Assembly (NCBI RefSeq): GCF_036846205.1
Contig: NZ_DAIUCK010000001.1
Coordinates: 1-64,000 of the forward strand
DNA: 64,000 bases
Direction of reading: 5' to 3'
Source: Rhabdothermincola sp036846205
GTDB taxonomy: Bacteria; Actinomycetota; Acidimicrobiia; Acidimicrobiales; Acidimicrobilacustridaceae
This document shows positions 7,229-15,844 of this stretch, piece after piece; positions within the stretch are counted from its first letter, which is position 1, and every line of letters begins with the position of its first letter. The notes below the pieces were generated by a model, which had not been told where the DNA came from, did no database searches, and saw only the letters and a program-made list of their open reading frames with translations. The position numbers were made by a program, and so were the translations under genes.

Positions 7229-9345
7229 AGCAGGTGGTGCAGCCGATCTCCGGTGGCGCGGTGCGGGTGGTCGACGTGCCCCGGCCCACCATCGGGCCCA
7301 CCGAGGTGCTGGTGCGCACTCACGCCAGCGTGCTGTCGGCCGGCACCGAGCGCGCGGTGACCCGCCTGGCGCGCTCCAACCTGTTCGACAAGGCCCGGGC
7401 CAGGCCCGACCTCGTGCGCCAGGTGCTACGCAAGGCTCGCACGGACGGGATCGTCGCCACCGCACAGGCGGTTCGCGACCGCCTCGGCGGCGACGTCCCG
7501 CTCGGCTACTCCGCCGCTGGTGAGGTGGTCGAGGTCGGCTCCGCCGTGGCCGGGATCACACCAGGGATGTTGGTAGCCACCGCCGGGGGAGGCCACGCGA
7601 ACCACGCCGAGTACCAGGCCGTTCCGGGCCTGCTGTGCGCGCCGGTGCCCGAACCGGTGCCGGCCACCGACGCAGCCTTCACCACGATCGCCGCCATCGC
7701 GTTGCACGGTCTGCGCCTCGGAGGGGTCGAAGCGGGCTCCCGGGTGCTGGTCGTCGGACTCGGGCTGATCGGCCAGCTCGCGCTACGCCTGGCGATCGCG
7801 GCCGGCGCGGACGTCTTCGGCGTGGACCTCGACCCGGCCGCGGTGAACCGGGCACGTCTGGCTGGCGCGGCCGCGGACGTGGAGCGAGCCGAGACCACCG
7901 ACCGTCTCGTCCGGGAGTGGTCGCGCGGCCGGGGCGCCGACGTGGTGGTGGTCGCCGCCGCGTCGAGCTCGTCGTCGGTGATGGCCGCGGTGCCCGCCCG
8001 ATGCCGTGACCGGGCCGAGGTGGTGGTCGTGGGCGACGTGGGCCTCGAGCTCGACCGGCGCCCCTTCTACGAGGCCGAGCTGACGGTGCGATTTGCTCGG
8101 TCCTACGGTCCCGGACGCTACGACCGCTCCTACGAGGAGTGGGGTGTCGATTACCCCGCCGGCCAGGTCCGCTGGACTGAGGGGCGCAACCTGGAAGCCG
8201 TACTCGACCTGCTCGCCAGTGGCCGCCTGGCCGTGGCCGATCTGGTCACCCACCGGTTCCCGATCGAGCGAGCGCTCGAGGCGTACGAGGTGCTCGAAGA
8301 CGACGGCGCCGACGCGGTCGGTGTGCTCCTCACCTATCCCGCGACCCCCGCCCCCGACCAGCCCATCCGCCTGCGGGCGGCCACCGCAGGCGCCACCCCC
8401 GGGGTGGGGCTCATCGGTGCCGGCGCGTTCGCCCGTACGGTCCTCGTTCCCGCGCTGGTCGCCGCCGGCTTCGAACACCTGGTCTCGGTCAGCTCGGCAT
8501 CCGGGCTCTCCGCCACCCAGCTCGGCGCGCGGCGCGGCTTCGAGAAGGCCGTCGCCGGGGCGGGGGCGGTGATCGACGACCCGGCGGTGGACCTGGTGGT
8601 GGTCGCCACCCCCCACGATCAACACGCCCAGCTCACCGCGACCGCGCTGCGAGCGGGCAAACACGTGTTCACCGAGAAGCCTCTCGCTCTGTCCGAGGAC
8701 GAGCTGGCCGATGTCGAGGCCGCGCTGGCCGAGAGCGATGGGGTGCTGTTCGTGGGCTTCAACCGGCGCTGGTCGCGACCCGTCGCGCTGGTCCGCGAAC
8801 ACCTCGGCGCGGGTGGCGGTCCACTGGTCATCACCTACCGGGTGAACGCCGGCCCGCTGCCGGCCGGACACTGGCTCGCCGATCGGCGCCAGGGTGGGCG
8901 CCTCCTCGGCGAGGTCTGCCACTTCGTCGACACCTGCGCGGCGATCGTCGGAGCACCCCCCGGCCGGGTGGCGGCGATCGGCGGTGGCGGCGACGGGCAG
9001 GACCTGATGACGGTCGGTGACCTGGTGGTGGCCCTGGGCTGGCCCGACGGCTCCACCGCGGCGATCACCTACGCCAGTGACGGCCATTCCGGCACGGAGA
9101 AGGAGCGGGTCGACGTGCTCGGCCGAGGTCACACGGCGACCATCGTCGATTTCCACACGGTCGTGCTCGACGGCCACGAGATCGCCATCCGCCCGCGCGA
9201 CAAGGGCCACCGGGCTGAGATGATCGCCCTGCGTGAAGCCATGCGGACCGGCGACCGGAGCGCGTCGAATGCCGCGGTCGCCACCACCCGCGCCACGCTG
9301 CAGGCACTCGCCATCCTAGGTGGAGAGGCGAGCCGTGCCGGGTGA
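7225..9345 (+). CDS. Two-domain oxidoreductase: MDR dehydrogenase + Gfo/Idh/MocA
   Basis: A 706-residue fusion. Residues 1-390 form a medium-chain dehydrogenase/reductase (GYSAAGEVVEVGS, then the Rossmann motif VVGLGLIGQLALRLA). Residues from about 400 form a Gfo/Idh/MocA oxidoreductase (GLIGAGAFARTV, VVVATPHDQHAQ, HVFTEKPLAL with the conserved EKP, then GEVCHFVDTC). This matches the bi-domain oxidoreductases found in bacterial polysaccharide clusters and probably acts on a nucleotide- or lipid-linked sugar. The usual catalytic-zinc Cys and GHE ligands of alcohol dehydrogenases are not obvious in the first half, so that half may work without zinc. The ATG at 7225 overlaps the preceding stop (ATGA), which decides the start over an in-frame upstream option at 7165. 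Confidence 0.83.
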   Translation: MKQVVQPISGGAVRVVDVPRPTIGPTEVLVRTHASVLSAGTERAVTRLARSNLFDKARARPDLVRQVLRKARTDGIVATAQAVRDRLGGDVPLGYSAAGEVVEVGSAVAGITPGMLVATAGGGHANHAEYQAVPGLLCAPVPEPVPATDAAFTTIAAIALHGLRLGGVEAGSRVLVVGLGLIGQLALRLAIAAGADVFGVDLDPAAVNRARLAGAAADVERAETTDRLVREWSRGRGADVVVVAAASSSSSVMAAVPARCRDRAEVVVVGDVGLELDRRPFYEAELTVRFARSYGPGRYDRSYEEWGVDYPAGQVRWTEGRNLEAVLDLLASGRLAVADLVTHRFPIERALEAYEVLEDDGADAVGVLLTYPATPAPDQPIRLRAATAGATPGVGLIGAGAFARTVLVPALVAAGFEHLVSVSSASGLSATQLGARRGFEKAVAGAGAVIDDPAVDLVVVATPHDQHAQLTATALRAGKHVFTEKPLALSEDELADVEAALAESDGVLFVGFNRRWSRPVALVREHLGAGGGPLVITYRVNAGPLPAGHWLADRRQGGRLLGEVCHFVDTCAAIVGAPPGRVAAIGGGGDGQDLMTVGDLVVALGWPDGSTAAITYASDGHSGTEKERVDVLGRGHTATIVDFHTVVLDGHEIAIRPRDKGHRAEMIALREAMRTGDRSASNAAVATTRATLQALAILGGEASRAG

Positions 9346-10186
9346 CGAGCGCGGCCTTGTCGCTTGCGTACTCACCTTGAACGAGGAGCGGCGGATCGGG
9401 CGCGCCATCGGCTCACTGACCGGCGCGGTGGACCGGGTGGTGGTCGTCGACTCCGAGAGCACGGACCGCACCTGCGCCATCGCCGAGGCCGCGGGGGCGG
9501 TGGTCGTGCGCCGGGCGTTCACCGGCTATGCGAACCAGCGCAACTGGGCGCTCGAGGAGATCGCGTCCCGCTTCGGCGGACGATGGATCTTCACCATGGA
9601 CGCCGACGAATGGCTGAGCCCGGCACTCCATCGGGAGCTGGCGGCGTTCGACCCCGGGCGGTGTGCTGCCGACGTGGTGCTCGTCCGGCGGCGTACGCGC
9701 TTCGCCGGCCGGGTCCTGCGGCACGGCGGCTTCGGCGAGGTCTGGCTCGCCCGCCTGGTGCGGGCCGGTGCCACCCGTTACGAGGATCGCGGCGTCAACG
9801 AGCACCTGGTGATCCCTCGAGATGCCCGGGTGAGCCGCATGCACGGCTGGCTGGAGCACGGCGATGTCGACTCCTGGACGGCCTACATCGACAAGCACAA
9901 CCGCTATTCCACCCTCGAAGCGGCGGCCCGGGTGGCCGGCCAGCAGGGGGGCCGGGGGCCCAGCGTGCTGGGCGCCTGGCGCGACCCGACGCTCCGCCGG
10001 CGGTTCCTCCGCCAGCGGGTCTACGAGCGGTTGCCGGCCCGTCCGGCGCTGCGCTTCCTCACCAGCTACCTGGCGCTCGGAGGCTTCCTCGACGGCCGGG
10101 CCGGTTTCGACCGGGCGCTGTTCGAGGCCTGGCAGGAGCTCTGCATCGACCTGAAGGCCGACGAACTGAGGCGGCGGGGACCGTGA
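9335..10186 (+). CDS. Glycosyltransferase family 2 (WaaE/KdtX-like)
   Basis: A 283-residue GT-A glycosyltransferase. The N-terminus has VLTLNEERRIGRAIGSL and VVVVDSESTDRT, and the metal-binding segment is FTMDADEWL. These are the signatures of the LPS-core beta-1,4-glucosyltransferase-like GT2 subgroup. The GTG at 9335 is preferred over GTG 9320 because a good ribosome-binding site, GGAGAGG (9322-9328), sits 6 nt upstream. The gene overlaps the end of the oxidoreductase by 11 nt and the next gene start by 4 nt (GTGA), consistent with an operon. Confidence 0.85.
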   Translation: MPGDERGLVACVLTLNEERRIGRAIGSLTGAVDRVVVVDSESTDRTCAIAEAAGAVVVRRAFTGYANQRNWALEEIASRFGGRWIFTMDADEWLSPALHRELAAFDPGRCAADVVLVRRRTRFAGRVLRHGGFGEVWLARLVRAGATRYEDRGVNEHLVIPRDARVSRMHGWLEHGDVDSWTAYIDKHNRYSTLEAAARVAGQQGGRGPSVLGAWRDPTLRRRFLRQRVYERLPARPALRFLTSYLALGGFLDGRAGFDRALFEAWQELCIDLKADELRRRGP

Positions 10187-11757
10187 CCGCCCCCCTCGAG
10201 GTCAGGACCGCGGCAGCCCCGAGCCCCGGCAACCAGCTCGTCGGGGCGGCCTACGACCTGCTCGTCGTCGCAGCCGCGGGGCTGGTGCACTGGCTCGGCC
10301 CCGACTCGCTCGAAGCCGCTCTGGGAACCGTCGCGCTGGCCTGGCTGGTCATCTCCCTGCTCTGCCTGCCGGGGTGGCGGCGAGCGGGCGCGGGATTGTT
10401 CATCGGGGTCGCGGTGGTGCTGCTCCTGCGCAACGAACCGGGCTTCCCGCTCAACACCCGACTCTGGGCCTTCGCCAGCATCGGAGCCACCTACGCGGGG
10501 CTCCGGCTCCTTCCCCTCCAGCGGACGATCTGCTTCCCGCTCGTCCAGCTGTACCTGGTCGTCCAGCTCGTCTACCTGGTGGTCGCCGCGCTGCTCGCGC
10601 AACCCCCGCTGATCTATGCGGACACCTTCACGGTCGACGTGCGAACCGCGGGATTCACCTACCTCACCCTCTTCACGGTGGTTCTCGTCGCGACCAGCAC
10701 CGGGCTCGAACGGGTCCTGGCCCGGCTCGCCCCTGACAAGGCGCCACCTGAGCGCCCCATCGTCGCCCGCTCGGCGATGGTGCGGGCCTGGATGCTGATC
10801 GCGATCAGCTTGCTCGCCTCCGGCGCGATCCAAGTCCTCGGTCTCAGCTCCTCCTTCGGGAGTCTCACGACCCTGGTGAAGCTGGCCGGGATCGGTGGTG
10901 GGGTCTTGTTGGCACGCTTCTGGCTCGACGGGATCCTGCCCCCGCTCCAGCGCCTGGCCCTGCTGGTGGCGGCCGGGCTCTACGTCATCAGCGGCCTCGG
11001 TTCCGCCGTTCTCTACGAGAGCGCCCTGCCCGCGTACGTCCTGCTCGTGCTCATCGTCGCGTACCGCCGGTACATCCCGTGGCTGTTCCTCCTGCTCGGT
11101 GCGGTGGCGCTGGTCCTCGTCAACGTCTCCAAGACCGAGTTCCGCACCGCCCGGAACACCATCGGCATCGAGGGCAGCGCACCCGAGCTCGGTCTCACCT
11201 ATCTCGACCTGGTGGCCGAGGACCTCTCCCGGGCCGACGAAAACGTCCTCGCCAACTCCGCTTACCGCTTCGCCAACTACAGCGACCAGCTCGGCTACTT
11301 CGTCACCTGGGTGCCGGACCGCTACCCCTACTACGGGTACTCGACCTACCTGAACCTGCCGAGAGTGCTCATCCCCCGGTTCCTCGACCCCTCCAAACCG
11401 ACGTACAACGCGGCCAACGAGGTGGGCCGGCGCTACGAGCTCATCAGCGCCTCGGACTTCATCACCAGCGTCAACCCCTCCCCCGCAGCTGAGGCCTATG
11501 TCGCCGGGGGCACGGGGTTCATGCTGGCGGTGGCGGCGGCGATGGGCGCGTACCTCACCATCGCCGGGTTCGTGCTGCGCTCGAGGCGGGTACCGGTCCT
11601 GCTCACCGGTGTGCTGATGGCCTTCTCGGTGATGAGCGCGGTCGAATCCGGGGTGCTGAGCCTGTTCCTCTCCCTCCCCTTCGGTCTGCTGCTCTACCCC
11701 CTGATGCGCTGGGTCAGCGCCGAGGGACCTGCAGACCAGCCACGCAGCCTTCGATGA
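10183..11757 (+). CDS. Wzy-like polysaccharide polymerase (membrane protein)
   Basis: A 524-residue polytopic protein with roughly a dozen hydrophobic segments and one large periplasmic loop (about residues 325-440) containing RFANYSDQLGYF and LPRVLIPRFLDPSKP. This layout is that of O-antigen or EPS repeat-unit polymerases; primary sequence is poorly conserved in that family, so the call rests on topology, the loop motif and location. The GTG at 10183 overlaps the stop of the GT2 gene by 4 nt, which fixes the start. The 3' end overlaps the opposite-strand glycosyltransferase by 44 bp. It probably joins lipid-linked repeat units outside the membrane after the Wzx-like flippase moves them. Confidence 0.7.
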   Translation: MTAPLEVRTAAAPSPGNQLVGAAYDLLVVAAAGLVHWLGPDSLEAALGTVALAWLVISLLCLPGWRRAGAGLFIGVAVVLLLRNEPGFPLNTRLWAFASIGATYAGLRLLPLQRTICFPLVQLYLVVQLVYLVVAALLAQPPLIYADTFTVDVRTAGFTYLTLFTVVLVATSTGLERVLARLAPDKAPPERPIVARSAMVRAWMLIAISLLASGAIQVLGLSSSFGSLTTLVKLAGIGGGVLLARFWLDGILPPLQRLALLVAAGLYVISGLGSAVLYESALPAYVLLVLIVAYRRYIPWLFLLLGAVALVLVNVSKTEFRTARNTIGIEGSAPELGLTYLDLVAEDLSRADENVLANSAYRFANYSDQLGYFVTWVPDRYPYYGYSTYLNLPRVLIPRFLDPSKPTYNAANEVGRRYELISASDFITSVNPSPAAEAYVAGGTGFMLAVAAAMGAYLTIAGFVLRSRRVPVLLTGVLMAFSVMSAVESGVLSLFLSLPFGLLLYPLMRWVSAEGPADQPRSLR

Positions 11758-12892
11758 TGCCGGCCACGGCGTCGGCATTCGCCCGCCAGTTCAATTCCCG
11801 GGCGACGCGCGACGCGGCCTCGAGCCTGGCAACCATCGCGCCCGGGGGGGTCGCGAGGGCCGCCATCACCGCGTCGGCAGCCGCCTGCGGGTCGTCCGGC
11901 GGGAAGAACCAACCGTGCTCGCCCAGCAGCTCGATCGAAGAGCCGATGGCCGACGCGACCACCGGTAGCCCGGACGCCATGGCCTCCACCACCGGGAAGC
12001 CGAAGGACTCGGTGAACGACGGCAGCACCATGAGGTCCGAGGAGACATACAGGTCCCGAACGTGGCGGACCCGGCCAAGCAGTCGGAATCGGTCCTCCAC
12101 CCCGTGCGCCACGGCCAGGCGGCGGACTCGCTCGACGTAGGCCGGCGCGTCCTGCGGGGCCACGGTGAGCTCGAGCGTGGCGTCGACCCCCCGATCGATG
12201 AGCACCCGGAGCAGCGCCGGAAGCAACTCCTGGTTCTTGTGAGGCGCGCCGTGGCTCACGGAGAGCAGGCGCAGCGGTTGCGCAGGCGGCCAGGCCCGCT
12301 CCACGAACGGGAACTCGACGGTGTCGACCGCGTGGGGCACAGCGACGAGCCGCGACCGCACCTGCGGGGTCATGCCCCGCCAGGAGCCGAGATATCTGGC
12401 CATCGCCCGGCTGGGCACCACCACCACGCACGCTGACCTCATCTGCGCGTACGCCAACCGCCGGCGGAGGGCGGCCTCAAACCGGAAACGGCCCGGGCCG
12501 TGGCGGCGCACCCACGCCGGATCGAACCAGATCGGATTGCGCTGGTACAGCACCGACGGCACCGAGCAGCGCAGCGGTCCCGAGTTCGTCAGGTTCACGA
12601 CCACGTCGGCATGCTCGGACTGGAGCACCCGAGGCAACGTGACGGACTCCCACCACACCCGGCGCGCCGGCCCCACTCGAGGTACCGCCCTGATCTGCAC
12701 GCGGGACGGGACGCTGAGCTCGTCGATGCCCTCGGACACCCAGACCGCAAGCTGCCAGTGAGGTCGGCGATCGGCCAGGGCGGTGAGGAACGGACCGAGA
12801 TGGCGAGCGGCACCCCCCATGACCGCACCGACCGCGTTCACGTGCACCGCTAGGTGCTCCCCGCTGCCACCGAGCGGTGTGCCGTCTCTCAC
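11714..12892 (-). CDS. Glycosyltransferase family 4
   Basis: A 392-residue retaining GT-B transferase. It has a Gly-rich N-terminal loop (GAVMGGAARHLGPF), SVSHGAPHKNQELL in the middle, and the donor-binding E-x7-E segment FTESFGFPVVEAMASG near the C-terminus. It starts at a GTG (12892) that overlaps the TGA of the upstream amidotransferase by 4 nt; longer versions of the frame lie inside that gene and were rejected. It is the last gene of a three-gene reverse-strand block (glycosyltransferase, amidotransferase, glycosyltransferase) and its end overlaps the Wzy-like gene. The sugar is unknown. Confidence 0.85.
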   Translation of the reverse strand: MRDGTPLGGSGEHLAVHVNAVGAVMGGAARHLGPFLTALADRRPHWQLAVWVSEGIDELSVPSRVQIRAVPRVGPARRVWWESVTLPRVLQSEHADVVVNLTNSGPLRCSVPSVLYQRNPIWFDPAWVRRHGPGRFRFEAALRRRLAYAQMRSACVVVVPSRAMARYLGSWRGMTPQVRSRLVAVPHAVDTVEFPFVERAWPPAQPLRLLSVSHGAPHKNQELLPALLRVLIDRGVDATLELTVAPQDAPAYVERVRRLAVAHGVEDRFRLLGRVRHVRDLYVSSDLMVLPSFTESFGFPVVEAMASGLPVVASAIGSSIELLGEHGWFFPPDDPQAAADAVMAALATPPGAMVARLEAASRVARELNWRANADAVAGIIEGCVAGLQVPRR

Positions 12893-14694
12893 GATCGGTT
12901 TCTCCGGAGCCACCCGTCGAGCACCGCGATGGCCCAGGGCTCCGACCAGCGTGGTGATGCGCCGGCCCGCCGCAGGATCGGCAGACCGGCCCGGCGGTCG
13001 AGGTGCGACCACACCGGTGCCGTGGGCGAGCACGCCTCGGCGACCACGTGCCGAAGGACCCCGTCTTCCAGCCAACCGCGCATCGGCAGCGAGAACCCGG
13101 ACTTCGGCCGCCGGGCGAGCCGGCGCAGGTAGCCGTCACCGAGCTCCCGGACCAGCCCCTCCTTGCCCAGGGGTCGTCGATCACGGGTCGCCGCCGCGAA
13201 GAACGCCCGATCCACGTAGGGGACCCGCAGCTCGACCGAGGACGCCATCGAGAACGCGTCCGCATCGGCGAGCAGCATCGGTTGCAGGTAGGTGGTGAGC
13301 TCAGCGGCCGCCATGCGCGCGTAGCCGTCGCGCGGTCCCGGCCGCTCCGAGTAGACAGCTCCTTCGCGCTCATCCCGGCTCTCGGCGCCATGTCGCCGGC
13401 CGAGGAGGGCCTCCACGGTGGACACGGGAAACAGCTCCCGCTGGAGACGCACCACCCCTTCCGGGGATCTCGGCCCGCCCGAGAGGACCAGTCTGGCCGC
13501 CTTGTCCCCGATCAGCGAGCGCGATCGCGCCCCCCGCACGACCCGGTCACGCATGGCCGCGGCTGCGGATACCTGGTCGAGCGACCGCAGCGCTGGGAGC
13601 CATCGCAGCGACGCCGCCAGGCGGTAGCCACCCACCGCCTCGTCCGCGCCGAGCCCAGACAAGGCGACCTTGTACCCGGCCGCCCGCACGGCTCGACAGA
13701 CGAGGAAGGTGTTCAGCCCGTCGATGGTCGGGCGTTGCATCGAGGCCAGGAACGCGTCGACGATGCCCTCGTCGATCTCCGCCCGGACGGTGGTGTGCCG
13801 GTGGCCGTAGTGCGCCGCGGTGGCGCGGCCGATCGCACTCTCGTCCGCGGGCCCCAGACCGGCCACGGTCAGGCAGTGCAGCCGCTGGCCGAGCCGGGCC
13901 GCTGCCGCTGCCAGCAGCGAGGAGTCGACACCGGCGGAGAGGAGCAGCGCGGTCGGGACATCGGCCTCGAGGTGCAATCGGATGGACTCGCCGAGGGCTC
14001 GCGCCGCGGTGATGCCACTCCCGTCGGGGGACGGGTCCAGGGCGGGGACTCGCGCCTCGTCCCGCACCTGCCCGTCAGCGCCGATGCTGATGCACACCCC
14101 CGGCGCCACCGCCTCGACGCCGGCGAACGGTGAGCGGTCCGCGGGGATGCTGCCGAACCGCAGGAAGGACCACAGCGTGGCGGGGTCGAGGTCGGGTGGG
14201 GCCCCGAAAGACTCCAGCACCCGCACGTCGGAGGCGAACGCGACCGTGGCGCCCTCCCGCCGCCAGTGCAGGGGCTTGATGCCGAACGGATCGCGAGCGA
14301 GGAACAGCCGGCCGGCACGCTGGTCGACCAGCGCTATGGCGAACATCCCCCGGAACCGGGCCAGGCACGCGGGACCCTCACGCGCCCAGAGTGCGGGGAT
14401 GATCTCGCCGTCGCATCCGGAGCGCAGCTCGATGCCATGTGCGGTGGCCAGCTGGCGGAAGTTGTAGATCTCGCCGTTGAACACCGCGGTGATCGAGCCG
14501 TCCGGGCTGGTGAAGGGCTGGTTCCCCGCCGGGGTCAGGTCTCTGATCGCCAGCCGGGTGTTCCCGAGGACGAAGGGTCCGGCGGGTGCCACCGAGGCGT
14601 GGTCGGGACCCCGCCGGGTCTGGGCGCGGTTCATCCCCGCTACCAGCTCGACCCCGCGACCATCGGCGTCGAGGACGCCCGCGATGCCACACAC
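12889..14694 (-). CDS. asnB: Glutamine-dependent asparagine synthase-like amidotransferase (2)
   Basis: A 601-residue paralogue of the forward-strand enzyme. MCGIAG supplies the N-terminal nucleophilic Cys; RRGPDH, FNGEIYNFR and DGEIIPALW mark the glutaminase; the PP-loop is LLLSAGVDSS; LSGLGADEAVGGY and RVPYVDRAFF follow in the synthase domain. All key motifs are intact, so both copies should be active. It sits between two glycosyltransferases, directly abutting one (its ATG is adjacent to the upstream stop) and overlapping the other by 4 nt. This argues that it acts on the polysaccharide or its precursor rather than on free aspartate. Confidence 0.87.
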   Translation of the reverse strand: MCGIAGVLDADGRGVELVAGMNRAQTRRGPDHASVAPAGPFVLGNTRLAIRDLTPAGNQPFTSPDGSITAVFNGEIYNFRQLATAHGIELRSGCDGEIIPALWAREGPACLARFRGMFAIALVDQRAGRLFLARDPFGIKPLHWRREGATVAFASDVRVLESFGAPPDLDPATLWSFLRFGSIPADRSPFAGVEAVAPGVCISIGADGQVRDEARVPALDPSPDGSGITAARALGESIRLHLEADVPTALLLSAGVDSSLLAAAAARLGQRLHCLTVAGLGPADESAIGRATAAHYGHRHTTVRAEIDEGIVDAFLASMQRPTIDGLNTFLVCRAVRAAGYKVALSGLGADEAVGGYRLAASLRWLPALRSLDQVSAAAAMRDRVVRGARSRSLIGDKAARLVLSGGPRSPEGVVRLQRELFPVSTVEALLGRRHGAESRDEREGAVYSERPGPRDGYARMAAAELTTYLQPMLLADADAFSMASSVELRVPYVDRAFFAAATRDRRPLGKEGLVRELGDGYLRRLARRPKSGFSLPMRGWLEDGVLRHVVAEACSPTAPVWSHLDRRAGLPILRRAGASPRWSEPWAIAVLDGWLRRNRS

Positions 14695-15738
14695 TCAGCC
14701 CACCACCCCGTGAACCGCCTCACGGACCCGGGCTCCGAACGCGTCCCGGCCGTGCACTTCCCGGACGAAGGCTCGCGCCGCCCGGCCCATCCGCGCCCGT
14801 CGAGCCGGGTCCCGACCCAGCTCGACGAGTGCGCGCGTGAGGGCGTCGACGTCACCGGGAGGAACCAGCACCCCGGTCGTGCCGTCGATGACGGTATCGA
14901 CCGTACCTCCCACCGAGGAGACGATCGCCGGGACGCCGGCGGCCCCGGCCTCCAGCGCCACGATGCCCAACCCCTCCCCCTGCGGGTGGTCGCCGCGACG
15001 GAACCGGCTGACGCTCACGGCGACGCCGGCCTCCGCGTACTCGCGGCGCAGCGCATCGTCGTCGAGTGGCCCCAGGCAGCGCACCATCGAGGTGAGACCC
15101 CGCCGCTGCACGAGGGCATCGAGCTGGCGGCGTGCCGGACCGTCACCGATCACCCGCAGCTCGACGTCGATGCTGCTCGCCGCCCGCTCAGCGGCCTCGA
15201 TACAGGTGTCGATGCCCTTGTAGGCCAGGTCGTCGAGGCGGGCCACGACGACGATCCGCAGACCCGAGCCGTCCCGCTCGGGGCCCCTGGCGGTGAAGAA
15301 CGAGTCGTCGAGCCCGCCGCCGAGCACCGGCCCCACCCGGACGCCAGGCTCGATCCTACGCAGCTCCGTGGCGGTGAACGACGAGATCGGCCACACCTGG
15401 GTGAGCGCCCGCCACATGCCGCGGGTGAACGGGGAGGAAGGCCCCCACACCTCGATCCCATACGCGACAGCGACCGCAGGCCGGCCGCGAAGCAGCTGCG
15501 GCCCCGCCAGCGGAGCGAACGAGAGGTGGCCGAGCACCACGACCTGCGGGCGGCTCCGGTGCCAGGTGGCGAGGGCCAGAGCGGCTGCTCTCGCCTTCGC
15601 CCTCGGTGTTCCGCCGGTCGGCTCCAGTTCGAGATCCAGGGTCTCGCACGGCCCGACCCGAGCCAGCGCATCGATCATCCAGCTCGAGTACCGCTGGATG
15701 CCCCCGACCCCATGGAGGTCGGAGCCGATGAAGAGCAT
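14695..15738 (-). CDS. Glycosyltransferase family 4
   Basis: A GT-B glycosyltransferase of 347 residues from the ATG at 15738. The N-terminus LFIGSDLHGVGGIQRYSSW has the Gly-rich acceptor loop. The C-terminal domain has VVARLDDLAYKGID and the E-x7-E type segment GEGLGIVALEAGAAGVP. In-frame GTG codons at 15759 and 15825 are alternative starts; none has a clear ribosome-binding site, and 15738 was chosen because it places the first beta strand at the N-terminus as usual in the family. It is the promoter-proximal gene of a reverse-strand block and diverges from the Wzz/kinase gene. Confidence 0.8.
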   Translation of the reverse strand: MLFIGSDLHGVGGIQRYSSWMIDALARVGPCETLDLELEPTGGTPRAKARAAALALATWHRSRPQVVVLGHLSFAPLAGPQLLRGRPAVAVAYGIEVWGPSSPFTRGMWRALTQVWPISSFTATELRRIEPGVRVGPVLGGGLDDSFFTARGPERDGSGLRIVVVARLDDLAYKGIDTCIEAAERAASSIDVELRVIGDGPARRQLDALVQRRGLTSMVRCLGPLDDDALRREYAEAGVAVSVSRFRRGDHPQGEGLGIVALEAGAAGVPAIVSSVGGTVDTVIDGTTGVLVPPGDVDALTRALVELGRDPARRARMGRAARAFVREVHGRDAFGARVREAVHGVVG

Positions 15739-15829
15739 GCGGGGCGGCCCGCTCACCACACCATCGCTGGGACGATCACCGACGATCCTCGACGCTCCGC
15801 AGGCCGCTTCCGGGGGGAATGCCACAGAC

Positions 15830-15835
15830 TACGCT
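15830..15835 (+). promoter_or_regulatory. Possible -10 box before the Wzz/kinase gene
   Basis: TACGCT lies 9 nt before the ATG at 15845, matching the hexamer at 2083. It would give a transcript with little or no leader. It sits in the divergent interval between a reverse-strand glycosyltransferase and the forward-strand chain-length/kinase gene. Confidence 0.38.
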
Positions 15836-15844
15836 GGCACCCAC